A stretch of DNA of 64,000 bases from Betaproteobacteria bacterium HGW-Betaproteobacteria-11 (GTDB taxonomy: Bacteria > Pseudomonadota > Gammaproteobacteria > Burkholderiales > Rhodocyclaceae). The stretch covers positions 1-64,000 of the forward strand of contig PHCV01000010.1 in the NCBI GenBank assembly GCA_002842395.1, read 5' to 3'. Shown piece after piece: positions 35,985 through 45,554 of this stretch (positions are counted from its first letter, which is position 1; every line of letters begins with the position of its first letter). The notes beneath the pieces are model-generated. The model made no database searches. It saw nothing but the letters and a program-made list of their open reading frames with translations, and had not been told where the DNA came from. The position numbers and the translations under genes were made by a program.

Positions 35985-36012
35985 ACAGACTGCTCCCCTG
36001 GCCAATAGTTCC
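35985..36012 (-). promoter_or_regulatory. Predicted sigma-E-dependent promoter upstream of rpoE
   Basis: Minus strand: GGAACT (36007-36012) and GTCTGT (35985-35990) separated by 16 bases, close to the sigma-E consensus GGAACTT and GTCTAA. It lies in the 177-base divergent gap between rpoE and nadB, placed for autoregulation. Confidence 0.65.
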
Positions 36013-36055
36013 CGGCAGCCAACCGGGGTTCATCACGATGATATAGTCCGCCTCC

Positions 36056-37651
36056 ATGACCGAAAACAACCTCCTCCGCCACTTCGATGTGCTCATCATC
36101 GGCAGTGGCCTCGCCGGCCAATCCCTGGCCCTGCGTCTGGCCGACAAGCATCGGGTCGCGCTGGTGACCAAAAAGACTCTCGAAGATTCCGCCTCGGCTT
36201 GGGCCCAAGGCGGGATTGCCGCTGTGCTCGATCCGGCCGATTCGGTCGAGGCGCATCTTGCCGATACCTTTACCGCCGGCGCCGGCTTATGCGATCCGCT
36301 CGCCACCCGTTTCGTCATCGAGCGCAGCCGCAGCGCCATCGAATGGCTAATTGAGCGTGGCGTCCCGTTCACCCAGGACGATTCGCCCTTCGGCTTTCAT
36401 CTCACCCGCGAAGGCGGCCACAGCCAGCGCCGCATCATCCACGCCACCGATGCCACCGGCAGCGCCGTGCAGCAAACCCTGACCGAACAGATTCGGCACC
36501 ATCCGCGGATCAGCGTGTTCGAGCGTCACATCGCCGTCGACCTGATCACCGCCGGCAAACTCGGCCTGACCCCCGACCGCTGCCTGGGCGCCTATATCCT
36601 CGATATCGACCGCGATGAGGTGCTGACCTTCGGCGCCAGCCATACCGTACTGGCCACCGGCGGCGCCGGCAAGGTCTATCTCTACACCACCAACCCGGAC
36701 ACCGCGACCGGCGACGGCATCGCCATGGCCTGGCGTGTCGGCTGCCGGGTGGCCAACATGGAATTCATCCAGTTCCACCCGACCTGCCTCTTTCACCCCC
36801 ACGCCAAGTCCTTCCTGATTTCCGAAGCCCTGCGCGGCGAAGGCGGCATCCTTCGCCTGCCCGACGGCACGCGTTTCATGCCCGCGCACGATGCGCGCGC
36901 CGAACTCGCGCCACGCGACATCGTCGCGCGTGCCATCGACTTCGAAATGAAGCGCCACGGCCTCGACTGCGTCTTCCTCGATATGACACACAAGCCGGCC
37001 GCGTTTCTGATCGAGCACTTCCCGACCATTCACGCCCGCTGCCTCGACCTCGGCATCGACATCACCCGGCAGCCGATTCCCGTGGTGCCGGCGGCGCATT
37101 ACGCCTGCGGCGGCGTGGTCACCGATCTCGCCGCGCGGACCGATCTGCCTGGCCTCTATGCCGCCGGCGAAACCACCTTTACCGGTTTACATGGCGCCAA
37201 CCGGCTGGCCTCGAACTCGCTGCTCGAGTGCGCGGTATTCGCCGCCGCCGCCGCCGAAGATATTCAGGCGACGTCGCACGCACCCTTGCCGCCTCTGCCG
37301 CACTGGGATGAAAGCCGGGTGACGGACGCCGACGAGGAAATCGTCATCGCCCACAACTGGGAAGAACTGCGCCGCTTCATGTGGGACTACGTCGGCATCG
37401 TGCGCACCAACAAGCGACTGGAGCGCGCCGAGCACCGACTCGATCTGCTGAAAAAGGAAATCGGCGAGTATTACGCAAATTTCCGTATCAGCAACGATCT
37501 GATCGAATTACGCAACCTGGTGCAAACCGCCGACCTGATCGTCAAGAGCGCCCAGCGCCGGCACGAGAGCCGTGGTTTGCATTTCAGCCGAGATTATCCG
37601 GAGACCCTGCCTCGCGCGCTGGAGACCGTGCTGCATCCATTTCAGGACTAG
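36056..37651 (+). CDS. nadB: L-aspartate oxidase
   Basis: A 531-residue flavoenzyme making iminoaspartate, the first step of de novo NAD synthesis. The FAD motif 'GSGLAG' is at residues 16-21, followed by '[12 protein letters not shown]' and '[18 protein letters not shown]', which bind FAD and substrate; '[12 protein letters not shown]' and '[15 protein letters not shown]' are equally conserved. It diverges from rpoE, a pairing also found in gammaproteobacteria. Its 3' end overlaps the convergent YgfX-like gene by 68 bases. Confidence 0.96.
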   Translation: MTENNLLRHFDVLIIGSGLAGQSLALRLADKHRVALVTKKTLEDSASAWAQGGIAAVLDPADSVEAHLADTFTAGAGLCDPLATRFVIERSRSAIEWLIERGVPFTQDDSPFGFHLTREGGHSQRRIIHATDATGSAVQQTLTEQIRHHPRISVFERHIAVDLITAGKLGLTPDRCLGAYILDIDRDEVLTFGASHTVLATGGAGKVYLYTTNPDTATGDGIAMAWRVGCRVANMEFIQFHPTCLFHPHAKSFLISEALRGEGGILRLPDGTRFMPAHDARAELAPRDIVARAIDFEMKRHGLDCVFLDMTHKPAAFLIEHFPTIHARCLDLGIDITRQPIPVVPAAHYACGGVVTDLAARTDLPGLYAAGETTFTGLHGANRLASNSLLECAVFAAAAAEDIQATSHAPLPPLPHWDESRVTDADEEIVIAHNWEELRRFMWDYVGIVRTNKRLERAEHRLDLLKKEIGEYYANFRISNDLIELRNLVQTADLIVKSAQRRHESRGLHFSRDYPETLPRALETVLHPFQD

Positions 37652-38090
37652 CTGTCCCGGTGGTTTTGGTAAATAGCTTGGCGGCTCGCCAGCGCAGCCA
37701 AAGCCGCAATTTCCGGAAATCGTCGCTAGCGCAGCTATCGCCGAGGAGAACCAGCGATCTCGTGCGCCCTTGCTGGCGATAAAGCAGAACCACCAGGAAT
37801 GGCAAAACAGTGGTGGAAGGATGCACCTGCCAGACAACCGGCGTCTCATCAGCGCCGAGTTTTTCGAGTCGGCCGTCAGCGTGAAGCCGCAATACTCCAC
37901 GCCGTGCACACAGATGCTTGTGCACCCGCATCAGAGAGACTCCGATCACGCCCGCCAGCGAAGCAGCAATCCAGACCGGCATGGTGGCCACCAGCACCGC
38001 CGACGCCAGAAACAAATGCGCCGTCCACTCGATCATGAGCAGGCGGCGCGAGGGTTTGAAAGCGATTCTGAGCGGAGCGGCGGATTTCAT
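37584..38090 (-). CDS. YgfX-like small membrane protein
   Basis: A 168-residue protein with two adjacent membrane segments (about 22-38 and 40-55) and a soluble C-terminus with '[23 protein letters not shown]', which matches the YgfX (CptA-like) family pattern. The last 25 or so residues run antisense into nadB and look degenerate. A dispersed repeat copy encodes 'KLGADETP' at about 76-83. It follows fabF on the same strand after 15 bases. Role unknown; YgfX proteins have been linked to succinate dehydrogenase assembly and, in E. coli, to cytoskeleton inhibition. Confidence 0.65.
   Translation of the reverse strand: MKSAAPLRIAFKPSRRLLMIEWTAHLFLASAVLVATMPVWIAASLAGVIGVSLMRVHKHLCARRGVLRLHADGRLEKLGADETPVVWQVHPSTTVLPFLVVLLYRQQGRTRSLVLLGDSCASDDFRKLRLWLRWRAAKLFTKTTGTASPEMDAARSPAREAGSPDNLG
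37840..37864 (-). repeat. Dispersed 25-nt repeat, copy 10 (inside the YgfX-like gene)
   Basis: Minus strand: AAAAACTCGGCGCTGA then TGAGACGCC. It is read in frame as KLGADETP in a loop between two strands. Confidence 0.88.
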
Positions 38091-38105
38091 GCCGACTCCA
38101 GCGGA

Positions 38106-39341
38106 TCACATCCGGCGAAAGACCAGGGTGCCGTTGGTGCCGCCAAAGCCGAAATTGTTTTTCATCGCCACGTCGATTTTCATCGGCCGCGCGGTATTCG
38201 CACAGTAGTCCAGGTCACACTCCGGGTCCTGCTCGAAAATGTTGATCGTCGGCGGGCTGATTTGATGATGCACGGCAAGGACGGTGAACACCGATTCCAG
38301 TCCGCCGGCGCCGCCGAGCAGGTGGCCAGTCATCGACTTGGTCGAATTCACCACCAGTGTTTTTGCCGTATCGGCACCGAAGGCCAGCTTGATGGCCTCG
38401 GTTTCGTTCTTGTCGCCCAACGGCGTCGAAGTGCCGTGGGCATTCAAGTACTGCACCTGATCCAGATTCACCCCGGCATTGCGTAGCGCGTTGAGCATGC
38501 TGCGGCGAGGCCCATCGGTATCGGGTGCGGTCATGTGATAGGCATCGCCACTCATACCGAAGCCGGACAGCTCGGCATAGATCCTCGCCCCACGCCGTTT
38601 CGCATGCTCGTATTCTTCTAGCACCAGGACCCCGGAGCCTTCACCGAGAATGAAGCCATCACGCTCCTTATCCCAGGGCCGGCTCGCCGTGGCGGGATCA
38701 TCGTTGCGGGTCGACAAGGCCTTGGCCGAGGCGAAGCCACCGATCGCCAGCGGTGTCACCGTCGCTTCGGCGCCACCGCAGATCATCGCGTCGGCATCAC
38801 CATATTCGATCAGCCGAGCGGACAAACCGATGGCATGCAGCCCCGTGGTACAGGCGGTGACCACGGACAGGTTCGGTCCCTTCGCGCCGAGCAGGATCGA
38901 CAGGTTGCCGGAGATCATATTGATGATGGTGCTGGGGATGAAAAAAGGCGATATCTTGCGCGGGCCGCCGGTGAGAAAGTCGTTGTGGGTTTCCTCGATC
39001 ATCGGCAGGCCGCCGATGCCGGAGCCGATGTTCACGCCGATGCGTTCTGCATTTTCCGGCGTGACCTCGATGCCGGAATCACGCACCGCCTGAATCCCGG
39101 CCGCCATGCCATAGTGGATGAAGGCATCCATCCGCCGCGCTTCCTTGGCGGAGAGATAGGTGGTGACATCGAACCCCTTGACCTCGCCAGCAATGCGGAC
39201 CGAAAGCGCGGAGGCATCGAAGCGGGTGATCGGTCCCACGCCGCTGCGTCCGGCGAGCAGACTCTCCCAGGCCGAGGCCACATCGTTGCCAATCGGCGAG
39301 ACGAGTCCCAGTCCGGTAACGACTACACGGCGGCGTGACAC
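38106..39341 (-). CDS. fabF: 3-oxoacyl-[ACP] synthase II
   Basis: A 411-residue condensing enzyme of fatty-acid elongation. The nucleophile is Cys164 in 'SVVTACTTGLHA', and the two histidines are in 'YLNAHGTSTPLGD' and 'KSMTGHLLGGAGG'. It lies 18 bases after acpP, the standard order, and ends the run fabH-fabD-fabG-acpP-fabF. Confidence 0.97.
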   Translation of the reverse strand: MSRRRVVVTGLGLVSPIGNDVASAWESLLAGRSGVGPITRFDASALSVRIAGEVKGFDVTTYLSAKEARRMDAFIHYGMAAGIQAVRDSGIEVTPENAERIGVNIGSGIGGLPMIEETHNDFLTGGPRKISPFFIPSTIINMISGNLSILLGAKGPNLSVVTACTTGLHAIGLSARLIEYGDADAMICGGAEATVTPLAIGGFASAKALSTRNDDPATASRPWDKERDGFILGEGSGVLVLEEYEHAKRRGARIYAELSGFGMSGDAYHMTAPDTDGPRRSMLNALRNAGVNLDQVQYLNAHGTSTPLGDKNETEAIKLAFGADTAKTLVVNSTKSMTGHLLGGAGGLESVFTVLAVHHQISPPTINIFEQDPECDLDYCANTARPMKIDVAMKNNFGFGGTNGTLVFRRM

Positions 39342-39359
39342 GATGGATAAACTCCCGAA

Positions 39360-39599
39360 TTACTTCTTGAGATTGGCGTTGACGTAGTCGATGGCCTGCT
39401 GCACGGTGGTGATCTTCTCCGCGTCCTCATCGGGAATTTCGCATTCGAATTCTTCTTCCAGCGCCATCACCAGTTCGACGGTATCGAGCGAATCGGCGCC
39501 CAGATCGTCCACAAAGGACGATTCGTTCTTGATATCGGCCTCATTCACACCCAGTTGTTCGGCGACGATCTTCTTGACGCGTTGTTCGATATTTTCCAT
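39360..39599 (-). CDS. acpP: Acyl carrier protein
   Basis: A 79-residue acidic protein carrying the growing acyl chain. The phosphopantetheine site is Ser37 in '[15 protein letters not shown]'. It sits between fabG (79-base gap) and fabF. Its activating enzyme AcpS is encoded at 24971-25348 in the same window. Confidence 0.98.
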   Translation of the reverse strand: MENIEQRVKKIVAEQLGVNEADIKNESSFVDDLGADSLDTVELVMALEEEFECEIPDEDAEKITTVQQAIDYVNANLKK

Positions 39600-39678
39600 C
39601 TTTGCAGCTCCTTCCCTGATTTATCGGGTATTGAAAACCCGCCTAGTTTAACAAAAAGACCGGACTCCCTCGCGGAAA

Positions 39679-40425
39679 TCAGCCCATGTACATCCCGCCA
39701 TTCACATTGAGCGTAATGCCGGTAATGTAGCCGGCGCGTGGCGAAACAAGAAAAGCCACGCTGGCGGCCACTTCTTCCGCCTGACCAAGACGGCCCAGCG
39801 GAATTTTTCCGAGCAACGTTTCGCGTTGCGCGTCAGGCAACCCACGGGTCATGTCGGTGTCGATGAACCCGGGCGCCACGCAATTCACCGTGATGTTGCG
39901 GCTGCCCAGTTCCTGCGCCAGCGCCCGACTCATGCCGGCCACGCCGGCCTTGGCCGCCGCGTAGTTGGCCTGGCCGGGATTGCCCGCTTCGCCGACCACC
40001 GAGGTAATGTTGACAATGCGGCCGAAGCGCGCCTTCATCATGCCGCGCATGACCAGCTTCGACAGACGAAAGACCGCCTTCAGGTTGGTCTCGATGACCA
40101 TATCCCATTCCTCGTCCTTCATCCGCAAGGCGAGGTTGTCGCGGGTGATGCCGGCATTATTGACCAGCACCGAAACCGGGCCGAAACGCTTTTCGATGGT
40201 AGCGATCAGCGCCTCGCTGGCCACGGCATCGGTCACGTCGACGACGACACCCCAGCCCGTGATCCCGGCCGCATCGAAGCCCTGCTGAATCTGCGCGGCT
40301 CCCGCCTCCGTGGTCGCCGTGCCGACAACCGTGGCGCCCTGAACACCGAGTTCCAGGGCAATGGCACGACCCAGCCCGCGCGAAGCCCCGCTCACCAGGG
40401 CAATTTGTCCTTGCAATATCTTCAT
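39679..40425 (-). CDS. fabG: 3-oxoacyl-[ACP] reductase
   Basis: A 248-residue short-chain dehydrogenase using NADPH. 'VSGASRGLGRAIA' binds the cofactor, 'NNAGITRDNLALRM' is typical of FabG, and the catalytic Ser-Tyr-Lys lie in 'NITSVVGEAGNPGQANYAAAK'-type sequence. It starts one base after the fabD stop, so the two are tightly coupled. Confidence 0.97.
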   Translation of the reverse strand: MKILQGQIALVSGASRGLGRAIALELGVQGATVVGTATTEAGAAQIQQGFDAAGITGWGVVVDVTDAVASEALIATIEKRFGPVSVLVNNAGITRDNLALRMKDEEWDMVIETNLKAVFRLSKLVMRGMMKARFGRIVNITSVVGEAGNPGQANYAAAKAGVAGMSRALAQELGSRNITVNCVAPGFIDTDMTRGLPDAQRETLLGKIPLGRLGQAEEVAASVAFLVSPRAGYITGITLNVNGGMYMG

Positions 40426-40426
40426 C

Positions 40427-41362
40427 TCAGGCCTCTTTCGTCAGGATCAGGGCTGCTTCCAGCCCGGCCAGATCATTCATGGCCAGACCGGTGAGTCCCT
40501 CGCTGCAACGTTTCACCAGGCCGGCGAGCACCTTGCCCGGCCCGCATTCGATGACATGGGTCACCCCGCTGCCCTGCATCGCCTGCATGATCTCGACCCA
40601 GCGCACCGGAGCGGCCGCCTGGCGTACCAGCGCTTGCCGGATGGCCTCCGGCTGGACCGACCGGGCGACATCGACATTGTTGATGACCGGAATTCGCGGT
40701 TCGTGGAGCGTCAGCCGCGCCAGACGCTCGGCCAGTTTTTCCGCGGCCGGTCGCATCAGCGAGCAATGAAACGGAGCAGAAACCGGCAACATCACGGCGC
40801 GCTTCGCGCCTTTCACCTTGACCGCCTCGGCGGCACGTTCGACCGCCGATTTGTGACCGGCGATCACGGTCTGCTTCGGCTCGTTGAAATTCACCGCCTC
40901 GACCACCTGGCCTTGCGCCGCCTCGGCACAGGCTTCGACCACCAGAGCCGCATCAAGTCCGAGGATCGCGGCCATCGCTCCCTCGCCGGCAGGCACCGCC
41001 TCCTGCATGGCGCGGGCACGCAATTCGACCAGCGGCACCGCCTCTTTCAGCGACAGCACACCCGCGGCGACCAGCGCCGAGTACTCGCCCAGACTGTGGC
41101 CGGCCAGCAGCGCTGGCCGCGATCCACCCAGCTCGCGCCACAGGCGATAGACCGCGATCCCCGCTGTCAGCATCAGCGGCTGCGTATTGACCGTCTGATT
41201 GAGTGCCTCGGTCGGACCTTCGCTTGCCAGTTGCCAGAGATCACGTCCGAGCGCGGCAGAAGCTTCATCGAAGGTGGCACGGATCACTGCCGCGTCGCCA
41301 TAGGCTGCCATCATGCCCAATGACTGCGAGCCCTGACCGGGAAAAACAAAAGCAAATTTCAC
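40427..41362 (-). CDS. fabD: Malonyl-CoA:ACP transacylase
   Basis: A 311-residue enzyme that loads malonyl groups onto ACP. The nucleophile is Ser90 in 'LLAGHSLGEYSAL', preceded by 'FVFPGQGSQSLGM' at the start. The chosen start is GTG at 41362, behind an AAAGGA ribosome-binding site and 16 bases after the fabH stop; an upstream ATG would add 39 residues overlapping fabH. Confidence 0.95.
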   Translation of the reverse strand: MKFAFVFPGQGSQSLGMMAAYGDAAVIRATFDEASAALGRDLWQLASEGPTEALNQTVNTQPLMLTAGIAVYRLWRELGGSRPALLAGHSLGEYSALVAAGVLSLKEAVPLVELRARAMQEAVPAGEGAMAAILGLDAALVVEACAEAAQGQVVEAVNFNEPKQTVIAGHKSAVERAAEAVKVKGAKRAVMLPVSAPFHCSLMRPAAEKLAERLARLTLHEPRIPVINNVDVARSVQPEAIRQALVRQAAAPVRWVEIMQAMQGSGVTHVIECGPGKVLAGLVKRCSEGLTGLAMNDLAGLEAALILTKEA

Positions 41363-41378
41363 GGGAGATCCTTTGAAG

Positions 41379-42353
41379 TCAGAACCTGAGCAGGGTGGCG
41401 CCCCAGGTGAAGCCGCCACCGATGCCTTCCAGCAGCAGATGCTGGCCACGCTGCACGCGTCCGCTGCGCACGGCATCATCGAGCGCCAGTGGAATCGAGG
41501 CGGCCGAGGTATTGCCGTGGCGCTCCACCGTAACGATGCATTTCTCCATCGGCAGGCCGATTTTCTTCGCCGTTGCCTGCAGGATGCGGATATTGGCCTG
41601 ATGCGGAATCAGCCAGTCGATCTGCGTAGCCGTCAGGCCGGCCAGGGCGAGCACTTCCTCGGCTACCTCGGCCAATGCGTTGACCGCGAATTTGAACACC
41701 GCCTGACCGTCCATGCGCAAAAATGGATCACCGATCGCCTGCCCACCGCAAATCTGGCCTGGCACCGAAAGCAGCGCATGGTGACGGCCGTCGGCATGCA
41801 AAGCCGTGGTCAGCACGCCTGGCTGTTCCGCGGCTTCCAGCACCACGGCGCCGGCGCCATCGCCGAACAGCACGCAGGTGCCGCGATCGCTCCAGTCCAT
41901 GATGCGCGAGAACACCTCGGCGCCGACCACCAGTGCGCACCGATGAGAACCCGACCGAATGAATTTTTCGGCGATGGAAAGCGCATAGACAAAGCCGCTG
42001 CAAACCGCCTGCACATCGAAGGCCGGCGCCCCGTTGGCCATGCCCAGCCTGTTCTGCAGCAGGGTTGCGGTGCTCGGAAAAATGTAATCGGGGGTCGAGG
42101 TAGCGACGATCACCAGATCGACTTCGCCAGGCACGCGGCCTGCGGCGGCGAGCGCACGGCGACTTGCTTCCAGCGCCAGATCGCTGCTGGTGACATCCTT
42201 TGGCGCCAGATGGCGGCTGCGGATGCCGGTACGCTCGATGATCCAGTCATCGGAAGAACTCAAGCCATGCCGGGCGATCAGCGCCCGATTGTCCAGCGGT
42301 TCGCCCGGCAGGTAACTGCCGGTCCCGGTGATACGCGAATGGATCATGTGCAT
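41379..42353 (-). CDS. fabH: 3-oxoacyl-[ACP] synthase III
   Basis: A 324-residue enzyme that starts fatty-acid synthesis from acetyl-CoA and malonyl-ACP. Catalytic residues: Cys118 in 'DVQAVCSGF', His in '[10 protein letters not shown]' and Asn in '[10 protein letters not shown]'. The ATG directly follows the plsX TGA (TGAATG); a second ATG two codons on is an alternative start. No clear ribosome-binding site precedes it because the upstream bases belong to a dispersed repeat, so re-initiation after plsX is likely. Confidence 0.96.
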   Translation of the reverse strand: MHMIHSRITGTGSYLPGEPLDNRALIARHGLSSSDDWIIERTGIRSRHLAPKDVTSSDLALEASRRALAAAGRVPGEVDLVIVATSTPDYIFPSTATLLQNRLGMANGAPAFDVQAVCSGFVYALSIAEKFIRSGSHRCALVVGAEVFSRIMDWSDRGTCVLFGDGAGAVVLEAAEQPGVLTTALHADGRHHALLSVPGQICGGQAIGDPFLRMDGQAVFKFAVNALAEVAEEVLALAGLTATQIDWLIPHQANIRILQATAKKIGLPMEKCIVTVERHGNTSAASIPLALDDAVRSGRVQRGQHLLLEGIGGGFTWGATLLRF

Positions 42354-43385
42354 TCAGTCACAAAGAGTCGGCGCTGGCGAGACGGCGGCCATGCGCAGGG
42401 CAATCTTTTCCGGCAGCTTCTGGCGTGCCGCCTCGGCCGCGCGTTCCAGTGCGCAAAAGAAAGCCAGCCGGTCCGCCGAGCCGTGGCTTTTCACCACCAC
42501 GCCTTTCAAACCCAGCAGGCTCGCGCCATTATAGCGGCGGTGATCGAAACGCCGGCGGAAGGATTTCAGCACCGGCAGAGCCACCAATGCCGCGAACCGG
42601 GTCAACAGGTTCCGTGAGAATTCTTCCTTCAACGCGCCGCCAATCATCTGCGCCAGACCCTCGGAAGCTTTCAACGTGACGTTACCGACAAAACCATCGC
42701 AGACCACGACATCCGTGGTGCCCTTGAAGATATCGTTGCCTTCGACATTGCCGGCAAAATTGAGCCCGCTCTGGCGCAACAGTTCGGCCGCACGTTTCAC
42801 CACCTCGCTGCCCTTGATCTCTTCCTCGCCGATGTTGAGCAGGCCGACGCTGGGACGCTCGCGGTGTTCCAGGGCGGAGACCAGCATCGCGCCCATGATG
42901 CCGAACTGCAGCAGATGTTCCGGCGTGCAATCGACATTGGCGCCGAGATCGAGGACGTAGGTAGTGCCGCGCGCCGAGGGCAGAATCGAGCAGATCGCCG
43001 GCCGGTCGATACCCGGCAGCGTCTTCAACACAAAGCGCGAAATCGCCATCAGGGCACCGGTGTTGCCAGCCGAAATGGCCGCATCGGCAAGACCTTCCTT
43101 GACCAGGTCGATCGCCACGCGCATCGAGGAATCTTTTTTCCCGCGCAATGCACTGGCCACCGCCTCATCCATGCCGACGGTTTCCGCCGCAGGGCGGATG
43201 GCGAGACGCGGGCCGAATTCCGCCAGCGCAGAGCCCAGGTAGGGGCGCAACACTTCTTCACGGCCGACCAGAATGGCCGCACAGGCAACATCCTTGCGCA
43301 AAAAATCGAACGTCGCCGGCAGTGTGACCGCGGCACCGTGATCGCCACCCATACAATCGACCGCGAGGGTGATCGCCATAGTCAT
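42354..43385 (-). CDS. plsX: Phosphate acyltransferase PlsX, repeat-derived C-terminus
   Basis: A 343-residue enzyme converting acyl-ACP to acyl-phosphate for phospholipid synthesis. '[15 protein letters not shown]' at the N-terminus, '[10 protein letters not shown]' and '[17 protein letters not shown]' are characteristic. The last nine residues, 'VSPAPTLCD', come from a dispersed repeat and are followed at once by the stop codon; other PlsX proteins have no such tail. The start is ATG 43385, with ATG 43379 as an alternative. Confidence 0.95.
   Translation of the reverse strand: MTMAITLAVDCMGGDHGAAVTLPATFDFLRKDVACAAILVGREEVLRPYLGSALAEFGPRLAIRPAAETVGMDEAVASALRGKKDSSMRVAIDLVKEGLADAAISAGNTGALMAISRFVLKTLPGIDRPAICSILPSARGTTYVLDLGANVDCTPEHLLQFGIMGAMLVSALEHRERPSVGLLNIGEEEIKGSEVVKRAAELLRQSGLNFAGNVEGNDIFKGTTDVVVCDGFVGNVTLKASEGLAQMIGGALKEEFSRNLLTRFAALVALPVLKSFRRRFDHRRYNGASLLGLKGVVVKSHGSADRLAFFCALERAAEAARQKLPEKIALRMAAVSPAPTLCD
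42362..42386 (+). repeat. Dispersed 25-nt repeat, copy 11 (plsX C-terminal end)
   Basis: Plus strand: AAAGAGTCGGCGCTGG then CGAGACGGC. plsX on the minus strand reads it as AVSPAPTL; the stop follows two codons later and fabH begins immediately after. Confidence 0.9.
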
Positions 43386-43399
43386 GAAGTTCCGGATAC

Positions 43400-43437
43400 G
43401 AAAACGGCCGGACGCTTCAGCGCATCCGGCCGTTTTC
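43400..43437 (-). terminator. Terminator-like hairpin between rpmF and plsX
   Basis: AAAACGGCCGGA and TCCGGCCGTTTT form a perfect 12-bp stem around a 12-base loop; on the minus strand the 3' arm ends in TTTT. It would attenuate transcription from the ribosomal gene into the lipid genes. Confidence 0.8.
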
Positions 43438-43448
43438 TTTATGGGAAC

Positions 43449-43628
43449 TTATTCCCCTCTGGCCTTGATGGCCTTTTTACCGCGGTAAACGCCGGAGGGA
43501 GAAACATGATGGCGCAGATGCACTTCGCCAGTCGTCGGCTCGACGGCCAGCGGCGGAGCGATCAGGAAATCGTGGGCACGATGCATTCCACGCTTGGAAG
43601 GGGATTTCTTGTTTTGCTGAACAGCCAT
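43449..43628 (-). CDS. rpmF: Ribosomal protein L32
   Basis: A 59-residue protein starting '[20 protein letters not shown]' and ending '[14 protein letters not shown]', the bacterial L32 sequence without the zinc-binding cysteines. The highly basic ends contact 23S rRNA. It follows the yceD gene by 15 bases and precedes plsX, the conserved yceD-rpmF-plsX-fab order. Confidence 0.97.
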   Translation of the reverse strand: MAVQQNKKSPSKRGMHRAHDFLIAPPLAVEPTTGEVHLRHHVSPSGVYRGKKAIKARGE

Positions 43629-43643
43629 TTGATGCTCCTTGTT

Positions 43644-44201
43644 TCAATGTTTCTTCAAAACGGCCAACGCCTTGAAAGGCGACGACCCGTGATCAATCCC
43701 TGCCGTCTGTGGCGGCTGACACTGCGCATGCCGGGCAACGATCGGCAAGGCAAGCAACACCTCGTCCTCGATCAGCGCCAGCACATCCAGTTCCTTTTCT
43801 GCGGCGATGGCATCCATCTCATCGTTTTCCAGATCATCGTCCGGCCAATCCTCGCCCGGACGAATCAACTGGAACCGGCTGCCGATGTCCAACGGCAGGT
43901 CGATACCCTCGAGGCAACGCTGGCAACGCAGCCTGACGCCACCGGCGACCGCCAGACGCAACCCGCACTTTCCACCGTTATCCTGCCAGCCCTCCAGCCG
44001 GACGGAAAGATCGCCCTCCGCATCGAGCAACTCATGCTTCAGCCGTTGCAAGATCGCCAGCGGCACCGTCCCCTCGATCACCCGGCCTTGACGGGAAAAC
44101 TCGGAGCTATCGATCACCAGGGGAGAAAATACAAGTGCCGAAGCCGTCAATTTTGCCAACCTGAAGCGGGTGCGTGTGACATGGGTGGCGAATGCTATCA
44201 T
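43644..44201 (-). CDS. yceD: YceD/DUF177 protein (23S rRNA accumulation)
   Basis: A 185-residue protein with the family pair 'LRCQRCLEGIDLPL' (CxxC, about 91-104) and an acidic segment 'DWPDDDLENDEMDAI', ending in a helix. YceD is required for normal 23S rRNA levels in E. coli and always accompanies rpmF. It starts 29 bases from the divergent Maf gene, so both share one promoter region. Confidence 0.92.
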   Translation of the reverse strand: MIAFATHVTRTRFRLAKLTASALVFSPLVIDSSEFSRQGRVIEGTVPLAILQRLKHELLDAEGDLSVRLEGWQDNGGKCGLRLAVAGGVRLRCQRCLEGIDLPLDIGSRFQLIRPGEDWPDDDLENDEMDAIAAEKELDVLALIEDEVLLALPIVARHAQCQPPQTAGIDHGSSPFKALAVLKKH

Positions 44202-44230
44202 GCCCGACCCTCAATTTTCAAGTCGGTCAA

Positions 44231-44812
44231 ATGATTCGTCGCCTGGTGCTTGCCTCGACCTCGCCCTTTCGTCGAGAACTTCTGGGACGCCTGCAACTGC
44301 CTTTCGAAACCGCCGTCCCCGCCGTCGACGAACGTCCGCTGGACGGCGAGGCACCCGCCACCACCGCCATCCGGCTGGCTCAAGCCAAGGCTGTCGCGGT
44401 TGCAGCACGTTTTCCGCAGGCATTGGTCATCGGCTCGGATCAGGTGGCGGCCTGTGGCGAGCAGCGCTTCGGCAAACCGGGCAACCGCAATGCCGCCGTC
44501 AACCAGCTGCAATCGATGCGGGGCAGGGAAATCATCTTTCACACCGGCGTTTGTCTGCTCGACAGCGCTTCGGGCCGGTTACAGAGCGCGTGCATTCCGA
44601 CCCAGGTGGGGATTCGCGGGCTGACCGACGACGAAATCTTCGCGTATCTCGACAAGGAAGACGCCCTGGGCTGTGCCGGCAGTGCGAAGTCGGAAGGCCT
44701 CGGCATCGCCCTCATGCGCTACCTGCGCGGCGACGATCCGACCGCGCTGGTCGGCCTGCCGCTGATCGCCCTTTGCGAAATGTTGCGTGTCGAAGGCATC
44801 GCCTTGCCCTGA
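44231..44812 (+). CDS. yceF: Maf-like nucleotide pyrophosphatase (YceF type)
   Basis: A 193-residue nucleoside triphosphate pyrophosphatase of the Maf superfamily. 'LVLASTSPFRRELLGRL' with 'AVDERPLDGE' and 'VIGSDQVAACGEQRFGKPG' are the substrate- and metal-binding motifs. Adjacency to yceD and this sequence fit YceF, which prefers 7-methyl-GTP. ATG 44231 is chosen over an upstream ATG on family alignment. Confidence 0.93.
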   Translation: MIRRLVLASTSPFRRELLGRLQLPFETAVPAVDERPLDGEAPATTAIRLAQAKAVAVAARFPQALVIGSDQVAACGEQRFGKPGNRNAAVNQLQSMRGREIIFHTGVCLLDSASGRLQSACIPTQVGIRGLTDDEIFAYLDKEDALGCAGSAKSEGLGIALMRYLRGDDPTALVGLPLIALCEMLRVEGIALP

Positions 44813-44814
44813 TC

Positions 44815-45525
44815 ATGCCCGGAACATTGTGGCTGCTCCCCGTTGCACTGGGTGATACGCCCTGGGAAACCGTGCTGCCCCCGCAAACGCGGGCAGCCGC
44901 CAGCCGCCTGACCCGCTTCATCGTCGAAAACGCAAAAACAACCCGCGCCGAACTCAAGCGCCTCGATCATCCGACTCCGCTGCGTGAATTGTTGATCGAG
45001 GAGCTGCCGGAAAAACTCTCCGTCGCGGATATCGAGCGTCTGTTGCTACCCCTGCTCGAGGGGCAGGACATCGGCCTGATGTCGGAAGCCGGCTGCCCGG
45101 CCGTCGCCGATCCTGGCGCACTCCTGGTGCGCCGCGCCCATGAACTCGGCATCATCGTCAGGCCGCTGGTCGGCCCTTCCTCGCTGCTGCTGGCCCTGAT
45201 GGGCTCGGGGCTCGAAGGCCAGCGCTTCGCTTTCCATGGCTATCTACCGACGCGCGAACCTGAACGTGGTACCCGTATCGTCGAACTTGAACGCGAATCG
45301 GCCAACAAGCGACAGACGCAGATATTCATCGAAACGCCCTACCGCAACAACGCACTGTTCGCCGCCCTGCTGGCCACCGCCCGGCCGCAAACCCGGCTCT
45401 GCCTGGCGACGGATATCACCCTCAGCGGGGAATCCATCCGTACGCATCGTATCCACGAATGGAAGTCACTGCCGGTATCCTGCATCGACAGGCGCCCGAC
45501 CGTTTTCCTTCTCCTTGCCGACTGA
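44815..45525 (+). CDS. RsmI-related SAM-dependent methyltransferase
   Basis: A 236-residue member of the tetrapyrrole-methylase fold family. 'GLMSEAGCPAVADPGALLV' and 'VGPSSLLLALMGSGL' match the RsmI family, which methylates the ribose of C1402 in 16S rRNA. The N-terminus 'GTLWLLPVALGD' replaces the glycine-rich RsmI start, and the protein is about 50 residues shorter, so it is probably a paralogue with a different or unknown target. It begins 2 bases after the Maf stop. Confidence 0.8.
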   Translation: MPGTLWLLPVALGDTPWETVLPPQTRAAASRLTRFIVENAKTTRAELKRLDHPTPLRELLIEELPEKLSVADIERLLLPLLEGQDIGLMSEAGCPAVADPGALLVRRAHELGIIVRPLVGPSSLLLALMGSGLEGQRFAFHGYLPTREPERGTRIVELERESANKRQTQIFIETPYRNNALFAALLATARPQTRLCLATDITLSGESIRTHRIHEWKSLPVSCIDRRPTVFLLLAD

Positions 45526-45554
45526 GTGAGTTTCACGTTAAAGCGACCGGATTT

